Shown: positions 45,436 to 52,571 of the stretch, in pieces
How the letters are laid out: every line of letters starts with the position of its first letter
Numbering within the stretch: position 1 is the first letter of the stretch
From: Streptomyces sp. CBMA123
Lineage (GTDB): Bacteria; Actinomycetota; Actinomycetes; Streptomycetales; Streptomycetaceae
Direction of reading: 5' to 3'
DNA length: 52,571 bases
NCBI RefSeq assembly: GCF_014596465.1
Contig: NZ_MECK01000257.1
Location: forward strand, 1-52,571
Position numbers and translations under genes: made by a program
Notes under the pieces: model-generated
Database searches by the model: none
Told to the model about the DNA's origin: nothing
Seen by the model: only the letters and a program-made list of their open reading frames with translations

Positions 45436-45879
45436 GTGCGTACGTACAGCCCCAAGCCCGGCGACGTCCAGCGTCAGTGGCACGTCATCGACGCGACCGA
45501 CGTCGTGCTCGGCCGCCTGGCCTCCCAGGCCGCCAACCTCCTCCGGGGCAAGCACAAGGCGATCTACGCGCCGCACGTTGACACTGGTGACTTCGTCATC
45601 ATCATCAACGCCGACAAGGTGCACCTGTCCGGTAACAAGAAGACCCAGAAGCTGGCCTACCGCCACTCGGGCTTCCCGGGCGGTCTGCGCTCGGTGCGCT
45701 ACGACGACCTGCTGGCGAACAACCCGGAGAAGGCCGTCGAGAAGGCCATCAAGGGCATGATCCCCAAGAACAGCCTGGGCCGCCAGATGCTCTCGAAGCT
45801 GAAGGTCTACTCGGGCGACCAGCACCCCCACGCTGCCCAGCAGCCGGTGCCGTTCGAGATCACCCAGGTCGCGCAGTAA
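45436..45879 (+). CDS. rplM: 50S ribosomal protein L13
   Basis: The 147-residue L13 is an early assembly protein. It begins at GTG with [20 protein letters not shown] and has [10 protein letters not shown]. It is in an operon with rpsI, 45 bp apart, preceded by a strong promoter and a structured leader. Confidence 0.98.
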   Translation: MRTYSPKPGDVQRQWHVIDATDVVLGRLASQAANLLRGKHKAIYAPHVDTGDFVIIINADKVHLSGNKKTQKLAYRHSGFPGGLRSVRYDDLLANNPEKAVEKAIKGMIPKNSLGRQMLSKLKVYSGDQHPHAAQQPVPFEITQVAQ

Positions 45880-45924
45880 TTCGGCCACCAAGCCCCCCAA
45901 CACTGAAAAGAGCTGAGGAACATC

Positions 45925-46434
45925 GTGGCCGAGACCACTGAAACCCTTGAGGTCGACTTCGACGAGGCCGCTGAGGCCGTCGAGGGCGAGTACACCTCCG
46001 AGGAGAGCTACACCTCCGAGTCCCTGGCCGGCCGCTTCGGCGAGGCCACCCCGGGCGCCGGCCTCGGCCGTCGCAAGGAGGCGATCGCCCGCGTGCGCAT
46101 CGTCCCCGGCACCGGCCAGTGGAAGATCAACGGTCGCACCCTCGAGGGTTACTTCCCGAACAAGGTGCACCAGCAGACCGTGAACGAGCCCTTCAAGCTC
46201 CTCGAGCTGGACGGCCGTTACGACGTCGTCGCCCGCATCAGCGGTGGCGGCGTCTCCGGCCAGGCCTACGCGCTGCGCCTCGGCGTGGCCCGTGCCCTGA
46301 ACGAGGCCGACGTGGACAACAACCGCGGCGCCCTCAAGAAGGCCGGCTTCCTGACTCGTGACGCCCGCGCCGTCGAGCGCAAGAAGGCCGGTCTGAAGAA
46401 GGCCCGCAAGGCGCCGCAGTACAGCAAGCGCTAA
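45925..46434 (+). CDS. rpsI: 30S ribosomal protein S9 with acidic N-terminal extension
   Basis: The 169-residue S9 has a 46-residue acidic N-terminal extension with a [11 protein letters not shown] repeat, then the core from [13 protein letters not shown] and the C-terminal KAPQYSKR whose final Lys-Arg touches P-site tRNA. GTG 45925 follows GAGGAAC. Acidic extensions occur in actinomycete S9 but their role is unknown. Confidence 0.97.
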   Translation: MAETTETLEVDFDEAAEAVEGEYTSEESYTSESLAGRFGEATPGAGLGRRKEAIARVRIVPGTGQWKINGRTLEGYFPNKVHQQTVNEPFKLLELDGRYDVVARISGGGVSGQAYALRLGVARALNEADVDNNRGALKKAGFLTRDARAVERKKAGLKKARKAPQYSKR

Positions 46435-46489
46435 TCGCGTCCCCGGGGGTGCGGTCCGCCCTGGCGGCGCACCCCCTGGTTGCGCAAAC

Positions 46490-46526
46490 CGTCGCCCCGG
46501 AGTACCTCGTGTACTCCGGGGCGACG
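46490..46526 (+). terminator. rplM-rpsI terminator
   Basis: CGTCGCCCCGGAGTAC / GTACTCCGGGGCGACG form a perfect 16-bp stem with loop CTCGT, followed by TGTT. A weaker GGTGCG/CGCACC stem at about 46448-46475 precedes it, so termination may be in two steps. Confidence 0.9.
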
Positions 46527-46596
46527 TGTTCCCCGGCTAACGTGCGGCGGCCGGGATCATCGGTGGGTTCCGAGCATGGTGATGGAGGACGGGACA

Positions 46597-47961
46597 GTGG
46601 GACGACTCTTCGGTACGGACGGCGTACGCGGCGTGGCCAACGAGGGCCTGACGGCGGAACTGGCGCTCGGCCTGTCGGTCGCGGCCTCCCACGTGCTCGG
46701 CGAGGCCGGCGCCTTCGACGGGCACCGGCCGGTCGCGGTGGTCGGCCGTGACCCCCGCGCCTCGGGCGAGTTCCTGGAGGCCGCGGTCATCGCCGGCCTG
46801 GCGAGTTCCGGCGTCGACGTGCTCCGGGTCGGCGTGCTGCCCACCCCCGCCGTGGCCTACCTCACCGGCGCCCTCGGCGCCGACTTCGGCGTGATGCTGT
46901 CCGCCAGCCACAACGCCATGCCGGACAACGGCATCAAGTTCCTCGCCCGCGGCGGCCACAAGCTGGACGACCGGATCGAGGACGCGATCGAGTCCCACTA
47001 CCGCAAGCACACGGTCGACGGCGAGGACTGGAACCGCCCGACCGGCGCGGCCGTCGGGCGGGTCCGCGAGTACACCGAGGGCTTCGACAAGTACGTCGCC
47101 CACCTGATCGGCGTGCTGCCCAACCGCCTGGACGGGATCAAGGTCGTCATCGACGGCGCCCACGGCGCGGCCGCGTACGTCGCCCCCGAGGCCTTCGCCC
47201 GGGCCGGCGCCGAGGTCGTCCACACCCTGGGCGCCGAGCCCACCGGCCTCAACATCAACGACGGCGTCGGCTCCACCCACCTGGACCGGCTGCGGGTCGC
47301 GATGAAGGAGTACCAGGCCGACCTCGGCATCGCCCTGGACGGCGACGCCGACCGCTGCCTGGCCGCCGACGCGGAGGGCAACGAGGTGGACGGCGACCAG
47401 ATCATCGCCATCCTCGCCGTCGCCATGAAGGAGGCCGGCACCCTGCGCCGCAACACCGCGGTCGCCACCGTGATGTCCAACCTCGGCTTCAAGCTGGCGA
47501 TGGAGCGCGAGGGCATCGACCTGGTGGAGACCGCCGTCGGCGACCGCTACGTGCTGGAGGCGATGAAGGAGCACGGCTTCGCGCTGGGCGGCGAGCAGTC
47601 CGGCCACGTCATCCTGCTGGACCACGCCACCACCGGCGACGGCACCCTGACCGGCCTGATGCTGGGCGCCCGACTGGCTGCCACCAAGCAGCCGCTGGCC
47701 GACCTGGCCGCCGTGATGACCCGGCTGCCGCAGGTGCTGATCAACGTCAAGGGCGTCGACAAGAGCCGGGTGCGGACCAGCACCGAGCTGGCCGCCGCCG
47801 TCGCCGCGGCCGAGACCGAGCTGGGCGCCACCGGCCGGGTGCTGCTGCGCCCCTCCGGCACCGAGCCGCTGGTCCGGGTCATGGTCGAGGCCGCCGACCC
47901 GGCGCAGGCCGAGGCGGTCGGGCAGCGCCTGGCCGAGGCAGTGCGCACCCACCTGGGCTGA
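46597..47961 (+). CDS. glmM: Phosphoglucosamine mutase
   Basis: The 454-residue enzyme converts glucosamine-6-phosphate to glucosamine-1-phosphate for UDP-GlcNAc and so for peptidoglycan and wall glycans. The phosphoserine is Ser104 in [15 protein letters not shown]; the metal loop is DGDADRC; GEQSGH and [14 protein letters not shown] are the sugar- and phosphate-binding segments. GTG 46597 begins [12 protein letters not shown], the family start, with GGAGGACGGG upstream; a longer frame from 46480 runs through the terminator. It partners glmS downstream. Confidence 0.97.
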   Translation: MGRLFGTDGVRGVANEGLTAELALGLSVAASHVLGEAGAFDGHRPVAVVGRDPRASGEFLEAAVIAGLASSGVDVLRVGVLPTPAVAYLTGALGADFGVMLSASHNAMPDNGIKFLARGGHKLDDRIEDAIESHYRKHTVDGEDWNRPTGAAVGRVREYTEGFDKYVAHLIGVLPNRLDGIKVVIDGAHGAAAYVAPEAFARAGAEVVHTLGAEPTGLNINDGVGSTHLDRLRVAMKEYQADLGIALDGDADRCLAADAEGNEVDGDQIIAILAVAMKEAGTLRRNTAVATVMSNLGFKLAMEREGIDLVETAVGDRYVLEAMKEHGFALGGEQSGHVILLDHATTGDGTLTGLMLGARLAATKQPLADLAAVMTRLPQVLINVKGVDKSRVRTSTELAAAVAAAETELGATGRVLLRPSGTEPLVRVMVEAADPAQAEAVGQRLAEAVRTHLG

Positions 47962-47978
47962 GGCCCCCGTACGGCGAA

Positions 47979-48023
47979 GGCCCCCACCGGTCGGCTTCGG
48001 TTCGAAGCCGGCCGGTGGGGGCC
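47979..48023. terminator. Bidirectional terminator between glmM and coaA
   Basis: A 20-bp stem beginning GGCCCCCACCGG with one wobble and loop GGTTC lies between convergent genes, 17 bp after glmM and 36 bp from the coaA stop. Confidence 0.9.
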
Positions 48024-48059
48024 GTCCGTGTTGCCCGTCCGTGGGGTTTCGAGGGGGTC

Positions 48060-49055
48060 TCAGAGCTTGCGCAGCAGCGCCCGGCGGACCTTGTGGTCCG
48101 AGCCCTTCTGCAGGACCAGGGTGGCCCGGCCGCGGGTGGGCAGCACGTTCTCCACCAGGTTGGGCTTGTTGATGGTGCGCCAGACCTGGCGGCCGTACTC
48201 CATCGCCTCCTCCTCCGGCACCTCGGTGAAGCGGGTGAAGTAGGAGTTCGGGTCCTGGAAGGCCGTCTGCCGCAGCTTGCGGAAGCGGTCCAGGTACCAG
48301 TGCTCGATGTCGTCGGTGCGGGCGTCGACGTAGATCGAGAAGTCGAAGTAGTCGGCCACCGCGAGGCGGGTGCGGCCGTCGGTGCCGGGCAGGGCCGGCT
48401 GGAGCACGTTCAGCCCCTCGACGATCAGGATGTCCGGGCGCTCCACCGTCAGCCGCTGGTCCGGCACGATGTCGTACACCAGGTGCGAGTACACCGGCGC
48501 GGTGACCCGGTCCTTGCCCGCCTTCACGTCCGCCACGAAGCGCATCAGCGCCCGGCGGTCGTACGACTCCGGGAAGCCCTTGCGGGCCATCAGGCCCCGG
48601 CGGCGCAGCTCGGCGTTGGGCAGCAGGAAGCCGTCGGTGGTGACCAGCTCGACCCGGGGGTGCTCGGGCCAGCGGGCCAGCAGGGCCTGGAGCAGGCGGG
48701 CGGTGGTGGACTTGCCGACGGCCACCGAGCCGGCCACGCCGATGATGAACGGCGTGCGGGTGCGCTCGGTGTCCGGGGTGTCCAGGAAGGTGCCCAGCGT
48801 GCCGCGCAGCTCGTGCGTGGCGTGGATGTACAGATTCAGCAGCCGGGACAGGGGCAGGTAGACGTCACGTACCTCGTCGAGGTCGAGAGCCGTGCCGAGA
48901 CCGCGCAACTGCTCCACCTCCTCGGCGGTCAGCGGCAGTGGCGTACGCTCGCGCAGCGCGCTCCACTCGGCCCGGCTGAGGTCCACGTAGGGGGACGGGG
49001 ACGGGCCGGGCGCGGCGGCGCCCCGCGTACACAGTTCGGTCAGCACATGCTCCAT
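48060..49055 (-). CDS. coaA: Pantothenate kinase, type I
   Basis: The 331-residue enzyme phosphorylates pantothenate, the committed step of coenzyme A synthesis. It has the P-loop [12 protein letters not shown] at residues 106-117, TTDGFLLPN and EGLNVLQ with YVDA after it. Length is that of the bacterial CoaA family. The ATG at 49055 lies 10 bp from a CACGGTG/CACCGTG palindrome that falls in its 5' region. It is divergent from glmS and convergent with glmM. Confidence 0.96.
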   Translation of the reverse strand: MEHVLTELCTRGAAAPGPSPSPYVDLSRAEWSALRERTPLPLTAEEVEQLRGLGTALDLDEVRDVYLPLSRLLNLYIHATHELRGTLGTFLDTPDTERTRTPFIIGVAGSVAVGKSTTARLLQALLARWPEHPRVELVTTDGFLLPNAELRRRGLMARKGFPESYDRRALMRFVADVKAGKDRVTAPVYSHLVYDIVPDQRLTVERPDILIVEGLNVLQPALPGTDGRTRLAVADYFDFSIYVDARTDDIEHWYLDRFRKLRQTAFQDPNSYFTRFTEVPEEEAMEYGRQVWRTINKPNLVENVLPTRGRATLVLQKGSDHKVRRALLRKL

Positions 49056-49065
49056 TGTGAGCCGT

Positions 49066-49081
49066 CACGGTGTTCACCGTG
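49066..49081. promoter_or_regulatory. 16-bp palindrome between coaA and glmS
   Basis: CACGGTG-TT-CACCGTG is an inverted repeat of 7-bp arms around TT in the 99-bp divergent spacer. Its near edge is 10 bp from the coaA start and its far edge 73 bp from glmS. It may be an operator for one or both genes or an mRNA hairpin in the coaA leader. It is not the DasR-type site TGGTCTAGACCA. Confidence 0.5.
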
Positions 49082-49141
49082 GCTGTGGTGTCGGTCACGC
49101 AGCGTTGGCGAGGGGCGGGAAAACGGCCACAGAACCGCCCT

Positions 49142-49147
49142 TATGCT
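49142..49147 (+). promoter_or_regulatory. glmS -10 box, probably leaderless
   Basis: TATGCT ends 7 bp before ATG 49155, and no ribosome-binding site lies between. The start is fixed by the catalytic Cys that must follow the initiator Met, so the short distance is not an artefact of start choice. The -35 is weak. Confidence 0.55.
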
Positions 49148-49154
49148 GGCACGC

Positions 49155-51011
<1,857 letters not shown>

Positions 51012-51027
51012 CCGCCCGGCTCTTCGT

Positions 51028-51066
51028 GGCGCCCCTGCGGTGGCTGTGCCCTACCGCAGGGGCGCC
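51028..51066. terminator. glmS terminator overlapping the end of the Uma2 gene
   Basis: GGCGCCCCTGCGGT / ACCGCAGGGGCGCC form a perfect 14-bp stem with an 11-nt loop. The right arm lies inside the last codons of the minus-strand gene that ends at 51051, so one element serves both genes. Confidence 0.85.
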
Positions 51067-51608
51067 GTGTCGAGCGTGAAGGAGAACGGGGCGGGCAGGT
51101 CGATCGGCTTGCCGAAGTCGGTCTGGGAGAGTGCCCTGTAGTCGCCGTTCTCGGGCTCGGTGAACAGGGTGACCTTGCCTGCGGTGCGGTCGATCAGCAG
51201 GTAGCAGGGGATGCCCGCGGCGGCGTAGCCCCGGCGCTTCGGCTCGCGATCCTTCTGCGGGTTGGTCGAGGTGATCTCGAACACGAGCAGGACTCCTTCT
51301 GCCGGCGCCCAGGAGTCCAAGTGATCGAAGTGGTCCTCCGGGACCACCGTGCCGTCGGGGATGAAGCGGCCTCCGGGAGTGATGAGGCCCTTGTTACCCG
51401 CGATGTCCAGTTCGATCGCGGCGTTCCGGAAGAACTGCTTGGCGACCTTCGAGAACGCGCCCTCGTGCGGCCCGTCCGGCGGTGGCGTCACAGTGATCTC
51501 CCCTTCGATGAGCTCGGCCTTGAATCCGGGCGGAGTGTCCAGCTCCAGAAACGCCTGGAGAAGCCCGTCCTGGTCCAGCGGACGCTCGACTGCCGGCATG
51601 GCGACCAT
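51051..51608 (-). CDS. Uma2-family protein (PD-(D/E)XK nuclease fold)
   Basis: The 185-residue product fits the Uma2/DUF820 group common in streptomycetes and cyanobacteria. ELIEGEI with Glu35, the Asp85 in IPDG, Glu111 in FEITS and Lys124 form the catalytic set of the restriction-like fold, followed by YAAAGIPCYLLID. Nuclease activity is predicted for the fold but the cellular role is unknown. ATG 51608 has AGGAGGGAGAAGGG upstream; a longer frame from 51794 has no site. It lies between glmS and the NAD(P)HX gene on the opposite strand, as a probable later arrival. Confidence 0.85.
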   Translation of the reverse strand: MVAMPAVERPLDQDGLLQAFLELDTPPGFKAELIEGEITVTPPPDGPHEGAFSKVAKQFFRNAAIELDIAGNKGLITPGGRFIPDGTVVPEDHFDHLDSWAPAEGVLLVFEITSTNPQKDREPKRRGYAAAGIPCYLLIDRTAGKVTLFTEPENGDYRALSQTDFGKPIDLPAPFSFTLDTAPLR

Positions 51609-51781
51609 GGCCCTTCTCCCTCCTGTGTGGGTCCGTGCCGAGCCACAAGGTGGGCGTACGGACCGACATCGGTGGGGCATCGACGTGGGTGTCACTCGAA
51701 AGTGTGCCGCAGGCCCGGCTGCCGTGGGGTGGTGGCGCGGGCTAGCGTCGGCGGTAGCCGACTGCTGAAGGAGTTCTCCCC

Positions 51782-52571
51782 ATGCGTCATGCACACCCTG
51801 TGGACATCGTCCGGGCCGCGGAGGCCGAGCTGATGGCGCGGCTGCCGGAGGGCACGTTGATGCAGCGGGCGGCCGCCGGGCTGGCGGCGACCTGTGCGCG
51901 GCTGCTGATCCGGCGTCGGGGGCGGGTGTACGGCAGCCGGGTGACGGTGCTGGCGGGCAGCGGGGACAACGGGGGCGACGCGCTGTACGCCGGGGCTGCG
52001 CTGGCCCGGCGGGGGGCGCGGGTGACAGCGGTGCTGCTCGCGCCGGGCAAGGAACACCGGGGTGGGCTGGCCGCTCTGCGGGCGGCCGGTGGGCGGGTGA
52101 CGGCGGAGCAGGAAGTCGGCCTGGCCGACTTCTCGCGCGCGGACCTGGTGCTGGACGGCATCATCGGCATCGGCGGCCGGGGCGGGCTGCGCCCCGAGGC
52201 CGTCCCGTACGCCCGGGCCGGGCGCCGCGGGCTGGTGGTGGCGGTGGACCTGCCCAGCGGGGTGGCGGCGGACAGCGGTGAGGTGCCCGGCGAGGTACTG
52301 CGCGCGGACGTCACGGTCTGCTTCGGCACGTACAAGCCCGGGCTGCTGATCGACCCGGGGGCCTCCTGCGCGGGCGCCGTACAGCTGGTGGACATCGGGC
52401 TGGCGCCGCCGGAGCCGGAGGTGACGGCCCTGCAGCACGCGGACGTGGCGGCGCTGCTGCCGCTGCCGGGCGCGGAGAGCGACAAGTACCGGCGCGGCGT
52501 GGTCGGGGTGGCGGCCGGTTCGGCCACCTACCCGGGGGCGGCGCTGCTGGCGGTCGCCGGGGCGCTGCGGG
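51782..52571 (+). CDS. nnr: Bifunctional NAD(P)H-hydrate epimerase / dehydratase (3' end outside window)
   Basis: The 263 visible residues hold the YjeF-N epimerase domain, with GSGDNGGDA at about 60-68, the Asp in LVLDGIIG at about 125 and DLPSG at about 156-160. The start of the ADP-dependent dehydratase domain follows from about 217, with SDKYRRGVVGV. The enzyme repairs damaged NADH and NADPH hydrates. AAGGAG lies before ATG 51782. Streptomycetes have this gene fused and near glmS and alr. The rest of the dehydratase domain is outside the window. Confidence 0.93.
   Translation, partial: MRHAHPVDIVRAAEAELMARLPEGTLMQRAAAGLAATCARLLIRRRGRVYGSRVTVLAGSGDNGGDALYAGAALARRGARVTAVLLAPGKEHRGGLAALRAAGGRVTAEQEVGLADFSRADLVLDGIIGIGGRGGLRPEAVPYARAGRRGLVVAVDLPSGVAADSGEVPGEVLRADVTVCFGTYKPGLLIDPGASCAGAVQLVDIGLAPPEPEVTALQHADVAALLPLPGAESDKYRRGVVGVAAGSATYPGAALLAVAGALR

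Noticed and set aside
49066..49081. DasR (dre) site for amino-sugar control near glmS
   Set aside because: The palindrome CACGGTG-TT-CACCGTG differs from the dre consensus around TGGTCTAGACCA.
48015..49154. 380-residue upstream extension of glmS
   Set aside because: It lies antisense to coaA and would bury the catalytic Cys of GlmS.

Overview
The window is chromosomal DNA of a high-GC actinomycete, most likely a member of the Streptomycetaceae (Streptomyces or Kitasatospora). The codon use is strongly GC3-biased, several starts are GTG, and the gene orders rpsL-rpsG-fusA-tuf, S10-spc, secY-adk-map, infA-rpmJ-rpsM-rpsK-rpoA-rplQ-truA and rplM-rpsI-glmM-coaA-glmS are those of that family. rpsD is absent from the alpha operon. 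I saw no insertion sequence, CRISPR array, tRNA or rRNA gene.

Layout. Positions 1-3000 (minus strand) hold a partial hypothetical gene and a two-gene ABC transporter. Positions 3247-5632 hold a small DUF1707/DUF4190-type membrane protein and a DUF2142-like membrane protein. A strong promoter near 5740-5768 starts the str operon (rpsL, rpsG, fusA, tuf), which a perfect 20-bp hairpin closes at 10455-10496.

Positions 10599-25147 form a 14.5-kb surface-glycan island between tuf and the S10 operon. It contains a large GT-C-like membrane protein, a DPM1/GtrB-type glycosyltransferase with a GtrA-type membrane partner, the complete dTDP-L-rhamnose pathway (rfbC and rfbA on minus, rfbB and rfbD on plus), a Wzx-like flippase, two more GT2 glycosyltransferases, a DUF2304 protein, and a divergent pair of paralogous AftA-like GT-C membrane proteins. 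Together they look able to make dTDP-rhamnose, load sugars on polyprenyl phosphate, move lipid-linked material across the membrane and build a rhamnose-containing wall polymer. The final structure cannot be read from sequence.

Positions 25148-35340 are the S10 and spc ribosomal protein genes. Two leaders stand out. The rpsJ leader holds an intrinsic-terminator-like hairpin with a U-run plus an upstream segment that could disrupt it. The rpsH leader is a 289-nt gap with a promoter and several stacked hairpins. Positions 35678-43503 hold secY-adk-map, mscL, infA-rpmJ-rpsM-rpsK-rpoA-rplQ and truA, with strong hairpin terminators between several units. Positions 43545-52571 hold an ABC-F ATPase, rplM-rpsI, glmM, coaA (minus), glmS, a Uma2-type nuclease-fold gene (minus) and the start of a bifunctional NAD(P)HX repair gene cut by the window end.

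The housekeeping part supplies translation, secretion and amino-sugar synthesis. The island plus glmM/glmS give the window a second theme of cell-envelope precursor supply. The best candidates for something undescribed are the island itself and the two structured ribosomal-protein leaders.
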